From Pseudonocardia acidicola (GTDB lineage Bacteria; Actinomycetota; Actinomycetes; Mycobacteriales; Pseudonocardiaceae): a DNA stretch of 64,000 nucleotides. Shown one piece after another: positions 49,022 through 59,986 of this stretch. The translations under genes and the position numbers were made by a program. The notes beneath the pieces were generated by a model, which was not told where the DNA came from, ran no database searches, and saw only the letters and a program-made list of their open reading frames with translations. How positions within the stretch are numbered: the stretch's first letter is position 1; each line of letters opens with the position of its first letter. Location: contig NZ_JAAXLA010000024.1 of NCBI RefSeq assembly GCF_012911935.1, forward strand, positions 1 through 64,000, read 5' to 3'.

Positions 49022-49408
49022 GTGCTGAAGAAGGCTGGAATTGTCGTGGCTGCGGCCGCTGCCGGTCTGCTCGCGGTGAGCCCGCTCGCCTTCGCTGGCG
49101 ACAAGGGTGGCGACTGGGGCCACGGCGCCGACCAGGTCAACAGCAGCAAGGAGCTGCACCAGGGCCTGGTGAACGTCTCGGACAACAACGTCAACGTGCC
49201 GATCCAGGCCTGCAACAACGACGTCCCGGTCGCCGTCAACGGCATCGGTGCCGCCGTGGCCGCCCAGAAGGTCGCCACCCCGCTGTCCTCCGCCCTGGGC
49301 ATCCTGGCCCCGGCCTCGTCGGAGACCAACAGCGTCATCAAGGACCAGCGCGCCTGCGGCCAGGACTCCAACGCCGGCGACGTGAACACCCAGGCGAACA
49401 AGCACTGA
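49022..49408 (+). CDS. Small secreted two-cysteine protein, copy 1
   Basis: A 128-residue exported protein. The signal peptide MLKKAGIVVAAAAAGLLAVS ends at AFA; the mature part (about 103 residues) is Asn/Val/Ala-rich with LVNVSDNNVNVPIQACNNDV, PVAVNGIGAAVAAQKV and ACGQDSNAGDVNTQ. Two Cys could form a disulfide. The hydrophobic beta-like VNVPIQACNNDVPV recalls chaplin-type surface proteins but the family is not matched. GTG 49022 has GGAGA upstream. It is a tandem paralogue of 49815-50189, with an own promoter region and terminator. Confidence 0.82.
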   Translation: MLKKAGIVVAAAAAGLLAVSPLAFAGDKGGDWGHGADQVNSSKELHQGLVNVSDNNVNVPIQACNNDVPVAVNGIGAAVAAQKVATPLSSALGILAPASSETNSVIKDQRACGQDSNAGDVNTQANKH

Positions 49409-49425
49409 GCTTCACCGCCTGACTG

Positions 49426-49460
49426 AAAATGGCGCCGGGCCTTGTGCCCGGCGCCATTTT
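49426..49460 (+). terminator. Intrinsic terminator of copy 1
   Basis: Perfect 15-bp stem AAAATGGCGCCGGGC (49426-49440) with 49446-49460 and a 5-nt loop, ending in ATTTTCGT. One of the few with a T-tract in the window. Confidence 0.9.
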
Positions 49461-49632
49461 CGTGCACCCATAACGAGTGGTGCCGAGCCGTGCGACCCGC
49501 CGGCAGATCAGTCACCGGCCGCCCCCGAGGGCCGGGCTTCGAGGTCGGCATCGACCGCCAATCGGGTGCAACAGCCTCAGCGAGGGGCCGGGTCGTCGAC
49601 CCACATGCACGACCCAGCGTGATCCACAACCG

Positions 49633-49814
49633 CCCAATCGGATGCGCATCTAAACGTCAATCATCCATCTCACACGATGGTGGTACGGGATTTGATCATC
49701 GGGTTCGCCGGGCGTTAAATTCTGCTCAGTCAGCGTGGGCTCCCCGGTCAGACGCTGGCACTGGAGGGGGCCGATTTTCGAATCGGCGCCAGAGTACTAA
49801 ACAGGAGATGAACT
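49633..49814 (+). promoter_or_regulatory. 5' region of secreted protein gene, copy 2
   Basis: Duplicate of 48842-49021. The CAGTCAGCG and GACGCTGGCA blocks and the ribosome-binding site are kept, but the hairpin sequence differs: GCCGATT (49770-49776), TTCG tetraloop, AATCGGC (49781-49787). Structure kept with changed sequence suggests the hairpin is functional. The stretch 49461-49632 shows no gene. Confidence 0.6.
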
Positions 49815-50189
49815 GTGCTGAAGAAGGCTGGAATCGTCGTGGCTGCGGCCGCTGCCGGTCTGCTCGCCATGAGCCCGCTCGCCTTCGCCGGTGAGGGCCA
49901 CCACGGCGCCGACCAGGTGAACAGCAACAAGGAGCTGCACCAGGGCCTGGTCAACGTCTCGGACAACAACGCCAACGTGCCGGTCCAGGCCTGCAACAAC
50001 GACGTCCCGGTCGCCGTCAACGGCGTCGGTGCCGCCGTGGCCGCCCAGAAGGTCGCGGTCCCGCTGTCCTCGGCCCTGGGCATCCTCGGCCCGGCCAAGT
50101 CGGACACCAACAGCGTCATCAAGGACGAGCGCGCCTGCGGCCAGGACTCCAACGCCGGCGACGTGAACACCCAGGCGAACAAGCACTGA
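49815..50189 (+). CDS. Small secreted two-cysteine protein, copy 2
   Basis: A 124-residue paralogue of the protein at 49022-49408: same signal peptide (MLKKAGIVVAAAAAGLLAMS), same two-Cys core (VPVQACNNDVPVAVNGVGAA, then ERACGQDSNAGDV). It lacks four residues of the DKGGDW stretch after the signal peptide. Most differences are conservative, so the duplication is under constraint or recent. GTG 49815 has the same ribosome-binding site. Confidence 0.82.
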   Translation: MLKKAGIVVAAAAAGLLAMSPLAFAGEGHHGADQVNSNKELHQGLVNVSDNNANVPVQACNNDVPVAVNGVGAAVAAQKVAVPLSSALGILGPAKSDTNSVIKDERACGQDSNAGDVNTQANKH

Positions 50190-50205
50190 GCTTCACCGCC
50201 TGACT

Positions 50206-50240
50206 GAAAAGGCGCCGGGCCGCGTGCCCGGCGCCTTTTC
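50206..50240 (+). terminator. Intrinsic terminator of copy 2
   Basis: Perfect 15-bp stem GAAAAGGCGCCGGGC (50206-50220) with 50226-50240, 5-nt loop, then a T-rich tail. It also faces the end of the convergent prenyltransferase gene. Confidence 0.88.
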
Positions 50241-50290
50241 GTTTGCCTCTATAACGAAAAGCCAACAAAGAGATTACGATTGAGTAGCGT

Positions 50291-51058
50291 TCAGGAACCG
50301 AACCGGCGGTGCCGGGCCGCGTAATCGCGCAGGGCCCGCAGGAAATCGACCCGCCGGAACTCGGGCCAGTACGCCTCGCAGAACCAGAACTCCGAGTGGG
50401 CCGACTGCCACAGCAGGAACCCGGAGAGCCGCTGCTCCCCTGACGTCCGGATGACGAGGTCGGGGTCCGGCTGCCCCGACGTGTACAGGTGCGCGGCGAT
50501 GTGGTCGACGTCGAGCACCTCGGCCAGTTCCTCGATCGACGTGCCCGACTCCGCGTGCTGCAGCAGCAGCTTGCGCACCGCGTCCGCGATCTCCTGCCGG
50601 CCGCCGTACCCGACCGCAACGTTCACCTGCAGGCCCGACCGCCCGATCGTCCGCGCCGCCGCGGCCGACAACCGCTCCGCGATCTCGGAGGGCAGCAGCT
50701 CCAGCGCACCCACCACTCGCAGCTGCCAGGATGCCGTCGGCTCGCTCAGCTCGTCCACGACGTCGGCGATGATCTCGAGCAGGGGCTCCAGCTCGTCGGC
50801 CGGCCGGTTCAGGTTGTCCGTGGAGAGCAGGAACAGGGTCACGACCTCGACATCGGCCTCGCGGCACCACTCGAGCAGATCCGCGATCTTGGCCGCTCCC
50901 GCCCGGTGGCCGTCGTTGACGTCGACGAAGCCCGCATCACGGGCCCAGCGGCGGTTCCCGTCGAGCATGAGCGCCACGTGGCGGGGCCGTATCGCACCAC
51001 TCAGCTGTCGGCTGAGCTTGCGCTCGTACATCGAGTAGAGCAGGTCGCGCACGCCCAC
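50291..51058 (-). CDS. Isoprenyl transferase (cis-prenyltransferase)
   Basis: UppS-family enzyme of 255 residues. The active-site block HVALMLDGNRRWARDAG (Asp33) and LFLLSTDNLNRPADEL, VNVAVGYGGRQEIADAV, DLVIRTSGEQRLSGFLLWQS and SEFWFCEAYWPEF are conserved. By position it corresponds to Rv1086, a short-chain Z,E-farnesyl diphosphate synthase, so the product may be short. The GTG start at 51056-51058 lies 8 nt after TAGGCT (leaderless pattern). Confidence 0.95.
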   Translation of the reverse strand: MGVRDLLYSMYERKLSRQLSGAIRPRHVALMLDGNRRWARDAGFVDVNDGHRAGAAKIADLLEWCREADVEVVTLFLLSTDNLNRPADELEPLLEIIADVVDELSEPTASWQLRVVGALELLPSEIAERLSAAAARTIGRSGLQVNVAVGYGGRQEIADAVRKLLLQHAESGTSIEELAEVLDVDHIAAHLYTSGQPDPDLVIRTSGEQRLSGFLLWQSAHSEFWFCEAYWPEFRRVDFLRALRDYAARHRRFGS

Positions 51059-51187
51059 GAGTGATCAGCCTACGCCGGGGCCGCTCGATGACGGCCACGC
51101 GCACCACCTCGACCTCGCGACCACCCGGTGGCGGGGGTTCACATGCACACAACCCGGCGGAAACCCGGGGTGCCGTAATGTCGGGGC

Positions 51188-51880
51188 GTGACCGCCGGGA
51201 CCTTCGCGCCGCCGCCCGCCGGCCAGCCACTGGTGAAGCCCCGGATGCGCGGCTGGATCCATCTCTGGTCGTTCGTCGTCTCCGTCGCCGCCTGCGCCGT
51301 GCTCATCTCGGTGTCGGCCGCGCTGGTCGGGACCACGGCCGCGCTGGCCACCACCGTGTACAGCGTGACGGTATTGGGGCTGTTCGGGATCAGCGCGCTG
51401 TACCACCGGCACACCTGGACCACGCTGCGCAGCCGCAAGATCATGCGGCGGCTCGACCACTCGATGATCTTCCTGTTCATCGCGGGCACCTACACCCCGG
51501 TGGCCGTGCTCGCCATGGACACGGGCACCGCGCGCTGGGTGCTCACGGTGGTCTGGGCCGGAGCGATCGCCGGGGTCGCACTGAAGATGGCCTGGCCGAC
51601 GGCGCCCGCGTGGGTCGGCGTCCCGATCTACCTCGCGCTCGGCTGGGTCGCGGTCTTCGTGCTCCCCGACCTGCTGACCAACGGGGGCGTCGCGGCCCTG
51701 GTGCTGCTGCTCACCGGCGGGCTGTTCTACACCATCGGCGCAATCATCTACGCCACCCGCAAGCCGAACCCGTGGCCGCGGACGTTCGGGTACCACGAGT
51801 TCTTCCACGCCGCGACGGTGCTCGCCGCGGCGTGCCACCAGATCGCGATCTGGCTGGTGCTGCTACCCGTGAGCGGATAA
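51188..51880 (+). CDS. Hemolysin III family (PAQR) membrane protein
   Basis: Seven-helix membrane protein of 230 residues. The family motifs are FGISALYHRHTW, RLDHSMIFLFIAGTYTPVAV and the final FHAATVLAAACHQIAIWL, which supply the Ser/His/Asp zinc site of the PAQR fold. Its role in bacteria is not settled. GTG 51188 lies 6 nt after TAATGT (51176-51181), a leaderless pattern. It is divergent from the prenyltransferase, as Rv1085c is from Rv1086. Confidence 0.94.
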   Translation: MTAGTFAPPPAGQPLVKPRMRGWIHLWSFVVSVAACAVLISVSAALVGTTAALATTVYSVTVLGLFGISALYHRHTWTTLRSRKIMRRLDHSMIFLFIAGTYTPVAVLAMDTGTARWVLTVVWAGAIAGVALKMAWPTAPAWVGVPIYLALGWVAVFVLPDLLTNGGVAALVLLLTGGLFYTIGAIIYATRKPNPWPRTFGYHEFFHAATVLAAACHQIAIWLVLLPVSG

Positions 51881-51916
51881 CGCTGTTCTGACGACTGTTT
51901 CCGCGCACGAGCAGCG

Positions 51917-52534
51917 TCAGCTGCCTTCGCCGGTCGGGCCCTTCGCGCGCAGCTCGTCGACCTTCGCCATCGCCGCGCGCAGTTCACCGAGCCACTCCTC
52001 GGCATGCTCCCCGACCAGCCGCACCGCCCAGGCCAGCGCATCCGAGCGGGACCGGGCCACCCCGGAGTCGACCAGCGTGTCGAGCACGATGCGCTCCGGC
52101 TGGCGCAGCCGGGTCATCACCGGCACCGAGGCCGTGGTGAACAACTCCTGGGTGTCGCCGATCCTGGCGCCCCAGGCGACTTTGCGCTGGTAGCGGCGCT
52201 CGGCCTGGCGCGCGATATCGATACGCTCGTCACGGGTCTGCTCCCGGAACCGGGAGATCCGCCCGGCGGCGGCCGCGGCGCGCTCGGCGCGGCCTGCCTC
52301 GGTGTCGGGGAAGTCGCCCTCGACGGGCGGCAGCTCGCCGACGATCACGATCTCCTCGCGGTCGACGGTCACCTCCGGCGCCGAGACGAACCAGTCCCCC
52401 GGCAGCCGGCCCTGCAACCAGGCAGCCGCGTCATCGGCCGCCGGCAGGTCGGCCTGCTGCCACCCGCCGCGGCCCGGTCCGCGACCACCTCTGCCTCCCG
52501 GTCCGTGCCATCCGTGGTGCATCCGTCCGGACAT
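51917..52534 (-). CDS. Conserved-looking hypothetical with C-terminal helical motif
   Basis: A 205-residue soluble protein. A Gly/Arg/His-rich head (GRMHHGWHGPGGRGGRGPGR) is followed by a domain with DWFVSAPEVTVDREEIVIVG, a basic helical stretch (REQTRDERIDIARQAERRYQ) and VLDTLVDSGVARSRSDALAW, which looks like a ribbon-helix-helix or antitoxin-like helix pair. Function unknown; DNA binding is possible. ATG 52532-52534 has GGAGGTGA 4 nt upstream. It is convergent with hemolysin III. Confidence 0.7.
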   Translation of the reverse strand: MSGRMHHGWHGPGGRGGRGPGRGGWQQADLPAADDAAAWLQGRLPGDWFVSAPEVTVDREEIVIVGELPPVEGDFPDTEAGRAERAAAAAGRISRFREQTRDERIDIARQAERRYQRKVAWGARIGDTQELFTTASVPVMTRLRQPERIVLDTLVDSGVARSRSDALAWAVRLVGEHAEEWLGELRAAMAKVDELRAKGPTGEGS

Positions 52535-52621
52535 CACGTCACCTCCGCCTGCTGTGTCAATTACGAGATTACACAGCAACAAACCTGGTAGCCACGGTGC
52601 GCCACACCCGACCCCCACCCC

Positions 52622-52718
52622 GCGAGTCGGCACTTCTCGGCTACCGAGTCGGCACTGCGGGGAGTGCCGACCCTCCCGAAACTGCCGACTCGCCCTTCCG
52701 AAACTGCCGACTCGCGGG
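52622..52718. repeat. Cluster of GAGTCGGCA direct and inverted repeats
   Basis: GCGAGTCGGCA (52622-52632), CCGAGTCGGCACTGC (from 52645), GGAGTGCCGAC, then CTGCCGACTCGC twice (52682 and 52704) with CTTCCGAAA between. Outer units are inverted relative to inner ones and can fold in several ways. It starts 1 nt after the end of the DUF255 gene, so it probably terminates that transcript. Confidence 0.65.
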
Positions 52719-52719
52719 G

Positions 52720-54744
<2,025 letters not shown>

Positions 54745-54757
54745 GGCGCCCAGCCTG

Positions 54758-55084
54758 TCAGCCCTTGCTGCTCCCGGCATTCCCCGTGCCCGGATCGGTG
54801 TCCGTGCCCGGCTCGGTCGGCGCGCCAGGCTCAGCGGCATCGCCCTGCTGGTCGAACGATGTCGGCACCTTCCGCAGGTGCTTGGTCATCGAGCGGATCA
54901 GCAGCACGGTGGCCAGCCCCAGCAGCACGATCACGACGAGCGCGATCGGCGAGGACTCGCCGAACTCCTCACCCTTGCCCGGTGGCGGTGCCGGGCTCTG
55001 CGCCGGCACCGCGACAGCGGCCACGACCTCGCTCGAGCCCGGCGTCCCGCCCAGCTCGACCAGCACCCCGGCCACGTCCAGCAC
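54758..55084 (-). CDS. Small single-pass membrane protein
   Basis: A 108-residue protein: Pro/Glu-rich N-terminal part, one membrane segment ([20 protein letters not shown]), a basic patch (MTKHLRKVP) and a hydrophilic Pro/Thr/Gly tail. The orientation is probably N-out/C-in. It sits 13 nt before the DUF255 start and after mca, the place of Rv1083, and is likely in that operon. Role unknown. Confidence 0.82.
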   Translation of the reverse strand: MLDVAGVLVELGGTPGSSEVVAAVAVPAQSPAPPPGKGEEFGESSPIALVVIVLLGLATVLLIRSMTKHLRKVPTSFDQQGDAAEPGAPTEPGTDTDPGTGNAGSSKG

Positions 55085-55201
55085 CTCCGCTAATCACCCC
55101 GGAAACCGGCCGACCCCGGCCGCCCGGCCACGGGCGACACGTGCGCGCCCGTATGTGGACAACCTACGCACCACCCGACCGGGCCCGGCGCGCAGCCCGG
55201 C

Positions 55202-56134
55202 TCAGCCGGCCCGCAGCGCGGGTTGCACCAGGCCGGCGAACAGATCGTCCTCCGGTGGCGAGCTGTCCACCAGGGAACGCACCAACTCGTAGTCCTCGGT
55301 CGGCCATACCTTCCGCTGGATCTCGTGCGGGACGAAGAACCAGCGGCTGGTCGGGTCGATCTGGGTGGCGTGCGCCTTGAGGGCCTCGTCGCGGACGCTG
55401 AACCACTCGTCGCAGCGCACCCGGGTGGTGACCCGCAGGCCCGGGTCCTGGCGCTCCTCCGGCCAGTTGGCCAGCCATTCCTCGTACGGCGACTCCAGGC
55501 CGTGCGACAGCAGCGCCTCGTGGAACGCCACCAGCCGGGCCTTGGAGAACCCGTGCGAGTAGTACAACTTCAGCGGCTGCCACGGGTCGCCCGCCTCGGA
55601 GAACCGGTCCGGGTCGCCCGCCGCGTCGAAGGCCGCCACCGAGATCTCGTGGCAGCGGATGTGGTCCGGATGCGGGTAGCCACCGTTCTCGTCATAGGTG
55701 ACGACGACGTGCGGGCGGAACTCACGGACCACCGTGACCAGCGCCGCGGTGGCCTCCTCCAGGTCGGCCAGCGCGAAACAGCCCTCGGGCAGCGGCGGCT
55801 TGGGGTCACCCTCGGGCAGCCCGGAGTCGACGAAGCCGAGCCACCGGTGCCGCACCCCGAGGATCTCCGCGGCGCGCGCCATCTCCGCCCGCCGCACGGC
55901 CGGGATGTCGGCCTTCACCTCGGGCCGGTCCATGGCCGGGTTGAGGATGCTGCCGCGCTCGCCGCCGGTGCACGTCACGACCATGACCTCGTGCCCCTCC
56001 GCGGCGTAGCGCGCGGTGGTGGCGGCGCCCTTGCTCGACTCGTCGTCGGGATGGGCGTGCACGGTCATCAGCCGGAACCCCGGGGCCCCGTCCGGGCGGG
56101 CCTGATTCATGTGCGTCGGATCGGGATGGGTCAT
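55202..56134 (-). CDS. mca: Mycothiol S-conjugate amidase
   Basis: Mca (310 residues), a zinc amidase that cleaves mycothiol-toxin conjugates to GlcN-Ins and a mercapturic acid. Zinc ligands are in [13 protein letters not shown] and [30 protein letters not shown] and [13 protein letters not shown] are also typical, and Mca rather than MshB is indicated by length and by the [19 protein letters not shown] region. ATG 56134 or ATG 56110 could start it. It marks the organism as a mycothiol producer. Confidence 0.95.
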   Translation of the reverse strand: MTHPDPTHMNQARPDGAPGFRLMTVHAHPDDESSKGAATTARYAAEGHEVMVVTCTGGERGSILNPAMDRPEVKADIPAVRRAEMARAAEILGVRHRWLGFVDSGLPEGDPKPPLPEGCFALADLEEATAALVTVVREFRPHVVVTYDENGGYPHPDHIRCHEISVAAFDAAGDPDRFSEAGDPWQPLKLYYSHGFSKARLVAFHEALLSHGLESPYEEWLANWPEERQDPGLRVTTRVRCDEWFSVRDEALKAHATQIDPTSRWFFVPHEIQRKVWPTEDYELVRSLVDSSPPEDDLFAGLVQPALRAG

Positions 56135-56690
56135 GGGTCGACCGCGGTCCTTCCGGTTCGTCGTCAGCTGGGTCAGCCGGTTCGTCCGGCGGGCCGGCGC
56201 AGATCGTTCCAGAGCACAACGACATTCCGCCTGCCGACGGTTGCCAACGCCACGTCACCGCGGGATCTTCCCCGACCGGGCGAACGACCACGCTGCGCCG
56301 GCGGCCCGGTCACGCAGCGCCACCGCACCTGCAGCCCGCGAGGGGCCGGCCGGCCCGGCGGCCGCACGCTGCGGCGGCTGCGCCGGCCCCACCGCCCAGT
56401 GCAGCGACGAACACGTCCGTTCGGACCCGCCACATCCGCCCGACCGGCCCCTTCCCACCCGGGACACAGCTTCTACCTGCAAATACATCGAAGCCGGGAA
56501 CCTTTGGGACACGGCAACCGTTCGTCGAAAGACCGCGACGAGCGGCAAGCACCGTGTTACCGTGGCGTTCACACGGCCCGCCCGCGGGTCGTGTTTTTCC
56601 TTACTCGGGGCTATGCCGCCCGCACCAGGGCCTGCTTGTGCGCGGGCAACCGGTTCGTGGCTGACACGGACCTGGACGGCTGGAGGAGTG
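56135..56690. other. Gene-free region between mca and greA
   Basis: 556 bp of divergent upstream DNA. The left half is extremely GC-rich with no convincing ORF; from about 56460 it is less GC-rich and has promoter-like stretches (GTTACCGT near 56554, TTTTTCCTTACTC near 56593), implying a long greA leader of up to about 100 nt. M. tuberculosis has a small membrane gene (Rv1081c) here; no counterpart was found. Confidence 0.5.
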
Positions 56691-57182
56691 ATGACCGTGA
56701 CGGAAACCCAGGTGACCTGGCTGACCCAGGATGCCTACGACCGGCTCAAGCACGAACTGGATGAGCTGATCGCGAACCGCCCCGTCATCGCCGCTGAGAT
56801 CAACGCCCGTCGCGAGGAAGGCGACCTCAAGGAGAACGGCGGCTATCACGCCGCTCGCGAGGAGCAGGGCCAGCAGGAGGCCCGGATCCGGCAGCTCCAG
56901 GAGCTGCTGCGCACCGCTCAGGTGGGCACCGCTCCCACCGACTCCGACGTCGCCGCCCCCGGGATGGTGCTGACGATCCGCTACGACGACGATGACACGG
57001 AGCAGGTGCTGCTGGGCTCGCGTGAAGAGGGCAGCCACGGCGATCTGCAGGTCATCTCGCCGAACTCCCCGCTCGGCGCCGCGCTGGTCGGCGCCCGGGT
57101 GGGCGAGACCCGCGAGTACCAGCTGCCCGACGGCGGCAACATGAAGGTCACCCTCGTCTCGGCCGAGCCCTTCACCGGCTGA
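56691..57182 (+). CDS. greA: Transcription elongation factor GreA
   Basis: GreA (163 residues), which rescues backtracked RNA polymerase by stimulating transcript cleavage. The N-terminal coiled coil has [13 protein letters not shown] and [20 protein letters not shown], which carries the acidic tip (Asp/Glu); the C-terminal FKBP-like domain has [23 protein letters not shown] 56691 has GGAGGA upstream. Confidence 0.96.
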   Translation: MTVTETQVTWLTQDAYDRLKHELDELIANRPVIAAEINARREEGDLKENGGYHAAREEQGQQEARIRQLQELLRTAQVGTAPTDSDVAAPGMVLTIRYDDDDTEQVLLGSREEGSHGDLQVISPNSPLGAALVGARVGETREYQLPDGGNMKVTLVSAEPFTG

Positions 57183-57200
57183 CCCGGACGCCGACCCTCG

Positions 57201-58457
57201 TCACAGCGGCGCGCCGGCCACGTCGAACACGGCGTGACCGGCCGCCCGCAGGGCCTCGACCACCTCGGCACAGTGCTCGGGCCCCCGGCTCTCCATGCTC
57301 AGGGCGACGTCCACATCGCCCAGCCGCAGCGCGCCGGAGATCCGGGAGTGCTCGACATCGAGGACGTTGGCGCCCAACGCCCCGATGAGCCCGAGCAGCT
57401 CGGCGAGGGCACCCGGGCGGTCGCCGACCCGCACCCGCAACGAGAGGTAGCGCGACGCCACCGCCATGCCGTGCTGGATGACGTGCAGCAGAACCAGCGG
57501 GTCGACATTGCCGCCGGAGAGCACGGCCACGGCGGGGGTCTCGAACCGGTCCGGCTGCGCCAGCAGCGCGGCCACGCCGGCCACGCCGGCCGGCTCGACG
57601 AGCAGCTTGGCGCGTTCCAGGCAGTGCAGCAGCGCCTGGGACATGGCGTCGTCGTCGACCGTGACGAACTCGTCGACCAGGGCGGCGACCTGCGGGTAGG
57701 TGATGTCGCCCGGGCGGGCGACGGCGATCCCGTCGGCGATCGTGCGCATCGACTGCAGCGACCGCGGCTCGCCCGCCGCCAGGGAGGCCGGCCAGGCCGC
57801 CGCTCCCTCGGCCTGCACTCCCACCACGCGCGCGTCGGGCCGCAGCGCTCTCACCGCGGCGGCGATTCCGCCCACCAGCCCGCCGCCCCCGGTCGGGACC
57901 AGCACGGTGCGCACGCCGGGAACCTGCTCGAGGATCTCCAGCCCGACCGTGCCCTGCCCGGCGATGACGTCCGGGTGGTCGAACGGGTGCACCAGCACCG
58001 CACCGGCGCGCTCGGCGAACTCGGTCGCCGCCGCGATGCCGCCCTCGATCGTCTCGCCGACCAGGTGCACGGTGGCGCCGTAGCCGCGGGTGGCGTCGAC
58101 CTTGGGCAGCGCGGCCTGCTCGGGCATGAACACGGTCGCCTCGATGCCCAGCAACCGGGCGGCCAGCGCGACACCCTGCGCGTGGTTGCCCGCGCTCGCC
58201 GCGACCACGCCGCGAGCCCGTTCGTCCGCGCTCAACCGCTGCATCCGGGTGTACGCGCCGCGGATCTTGAACGAGCCGGTGCGCTGGAGGTTCTCGCACT
58301 TCAGCCACACCGGCCCGGCCGCCAGCTCGCTCAGCGCCCGGGACCGGGTCGCCGGGGTGGCCCGGATGACGTCGGTGAGCACCTCCCGGGCGGCCTGAAC
58401 ATCCGCCAAACCGACCGGCGCAACGGGACGATCGGCACCTGCCGGTTCCGCGAGCAT
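57201..58457 (-). CDS. ilvA: Threonine ammonia-lyase
   Basis: PLP-dependent threonine dehydratase (418 residues), converting threonine to 2-oxobutanoate for isoleucine. PLP Lys64 is in RTGSFKIRGAY; ASAGNHAQGVALAA and the phosphate loop PTGGGGLVGGI follow, and a C-terminal ACT-like domain (about 330-418: VRVGDRPGALAELLGLIGA) would give allosteric control. It has a single ACT unit, as in the shorter TdcB/actinobacterial IlvA form. ATG 58455-58457 has GGGAGG 8 nt upstream. It converges with greA. Confidence 0.95.
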   Translation of the reverse strand: MLAEPAGADRPVAPVGLADVQAAREVLTDVIRATPATRSRALSELAAGPVWLKCENLQRTGSFKIRGAYTRMQRLSADERARGVVAASAGNHAQGVALAARLLGIEATVFMPEQAALPKVDATRGYGATVHLVGETIEGGIAAATEFAERAGAVLVHPFDHPDVIAGQGTVGLEILEQVPGVRTVLVPTGGGGLVGGIAAAVRALRPDARVVGVQAEGAAAWPASLAAGEPRSLQSMRTIADGIAVARPGDITYPQVAALVDEFVTVDDDAMSQALLHCLERAKLLVEPAGVAGVAALLAQPDRFETPAVAVLSGGNVDPLVLLHVIQHGMAVASRYLSLRVRVGDRPGALAELLGLIGALGANVLDVEHSRISGALRLGDVDVALSMESRGPEHCAEVVEALRAAGHAVFDVAGAPL

Positions 58458-58524
58458 TCCGGCATCCTCCCATCGGCACCGGTAATCTCGGTGTGGGCCG
58501 ATTCGGTTCCCGGGGGAGGTTTCG

Positions 58525-58755
58525 ATGACGCGGCTGCGGGCGATCGTCCCGCTGCTGGCCGCCGCCGCACTCGCGGTGATCGCGGTCCTGACGGTGCGCG
58601 AGGCCGGGTGCGACAACCCCGGCCGGTACGAACTGCGCGCCGACGGGTACGAGCTGGTCGGCGGGTGTATCGCACCAGGCGACATCGTGCTTCCCGAGCC
58701 GCCCGCGAAATCCCCGGTCATCACCCCCACCCCTGGCTTCCCGGCCCGCAGCTGA
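58525..58755 (+). CDS. Small secreted or anchored protein
   Basis: A 76-residue protein: MTRLRAIVPLLAAAALAVIA signal or anchor, then REAGCDNPGRYELRADGYE and LVGGCIAPGDIVLPEPP with two Cys and a Pro-rich end. GGGGGAGG lies 5 nt before ATG 58525. No lipobox is evident. It is divergent from ilvA and convergent with metB. No family recognised. Confidence 0.75.
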   Translation: MTRLRAIVPLLAAAALAVIAVLTVREAGCDNPGRYELRADGYELVGGCIAPGDIVLPEPPAKSPVITPTPGFPARS

Positions 58756-58765
58756 CGCTGCGCCG

Positions 58766-59917
58766 TCAGCCTGCGGCAGCGTCCAGGGCCTGGCGCAGGT
58801 CGGCCATGAGGTCGTCGACGTCCTCGATCCCGACCGACAGCCGCACCAGCGAGTCCGGCACCTCCAGCGCCGACCCGGCGACCGAGGCGTGCGTCATCTG
58901 CCCGGGGTGCTCGATGAGCGACTCCACTCCGCCCAGGGACTCGGCGAGGGTGAAGATCTTCGTGCCGGCGCACATCCGCAGCGCGGCCTCACGCCCGCCC
59001 GCGACCAGGAACGACACCATCCCGCCGAACCGGCGCATCTGCTTCGCGGCGACCTCGTGGCCGGGGTGCTCGGACAACCCCGGGTAGAGCACCCTCTCCA
59101 CCCGCGGGTGCGCGGCGAGCATCTGGGCGATCAGCTCGGCGTTGTCGCAGTGCCGCTCCATCCGCACCGCGAGCGTCTTCACCCCGCGCAGGGTCAGCCA
59201 CGCGTCGAACGGACCGGGCACCGCACCCGCCGCGTTCTGCAGGAAGCGCAGCTTCTCGGCGAGCTCGTCGTCGCTGGTCACGGCCATGCCACCGACGACG
59301 TCAGAGTGCCCGCCGATGTACTTCGTCGTGGAGTGCACGACGACGTCGGCGCCGAGCGCGAGCGGGGTCTGCAGGTACGGCGAGGCGAACGTGTTGTCCA
59401 CGACGAGCCGCGCGCCCGCCGCGCGGGCCACCCCGGCCAGCGCCGCGATGTCGGCGATGCCCAGCAGCGGGTTGGTCGGCGTCTCACACCAGATCACCTT
59501 GGTGCGGCCCGGCTGGATCGCGGCCCGCAGCGCGTCGACGTCGGCCAGGTCGACCGGCGTGTGGTCGACGCCCCAGCCGGCCAGCACCTTGTCGACCAGC
59601 CGGAACGTGCCGCCGTACGCGTCGTGCGGGATGACCAGGTGGTCCCCGGGCGCGAGCAGCGCGCGCAGCAGCGTGTCCGACGCGGACATGCCGGACGCGA
59701 ACGCGACGGCGTGCCGGCCGCCCTCGAGAGCGGCCAGGCACTCCTGCAGGGCGGTCCGGGTCGGGTTAGCCGTCCGGGAGTACTCGTAGCCGCCACGGGT
59801 GCCGCCCACCCCGTCCTGCGCGTACGTGGACGTGGCGTGGATCGGGACGATCACCGCGCCGGTCGTGGGGTCCGGTTCCTGGCCGGCGTGGATGGCGTTC
59901 GTGGAGAAGCCGCGCAT
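58766..59917 (-). CDS. metB: Cystathionine gamma-synthase
   Basis: Cys/Met-metabolism PLP enzyme (383 residues). FSTNAIHAGQEPDPTTGAV, YEYSRTANPTR, ASGMSASDTLLRALL, WCETPTNPLL and the PLP Lys199 in HSTTKYIGGHSDVVGG are diagnostic. MetB joins O-succinyl- or O-acetylhomoserine to cysteine, although cystathionine gamma-lyase activity is also possible in this family. ATG 59917 lies 7 nt after TAGCGT (59930-59925), supporting it over the upstream GTG 59926. cbs lies just upstream in the same direction, pairing forward and reverse transsulfuration. Confidence 0.94.
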   Translation of the reverse strand: MRGFSTNAIHAGQEPDPTTGAVIVPIHATSTYAQDGVGGTRGGYEYSRTANPTRTALQECLAALEGGRHAVAFASGMSASDTLLRALLAPGDHLVIPHDAYGGTFRLVDKVLAGWGVDHTPVDLADVDALRAAIQPGRTKVIWCETPTNPLLGIADIAALAGVARAAGARLVVDNTFASPYLQTPLALGADVVVHSTTKYIGGHSDVVGGMAVTSDDELAEKLRFLQNAAGAVPGPFDAWLTLRGVKTLAVRMERHCDNAELIAQMLAAHPRVERVLYPGLSEHPGHEVAAKQMRRFGGMVSFLVAGGREAALRMCAGTKIFTLAESLGGVESLIEHPGQMTHASVAGSALEVPDSLVRLSVGIEDVDDLMADLRQALDAAAG

Positions 59918-59942
59918 GCGCCGCACGCTACCGTGCCGCCGA

Positions 59943-59980
59943 TGCGCGGTAAGTAGTGCTCCGGCACCACCTACCGCGCA
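59943..59980 (-). repeat. Intergenic hairpin, copy 2 of the 38-nt family
   Basis: Arms of 17 nt (TGCGCGGTAAGTAGTGC, 59943-59959, with 59964-59980) and a 4-nt loop; two mismatches. It aligns without gaps to 5010-5047. Like copy 1 it starts 6 nt after a stop codon (cbs) and precedes a gene in the same direction (metB). Confidence 0.7.
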
Positions 59981-59986
59981 CGGGCT

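Noticed and set aside
56135-56690. A counterpart of the small membrane gene Rv1081c between mca and greA
   Set aside because: No frame with a membrane segment and start signal was found on either strand.
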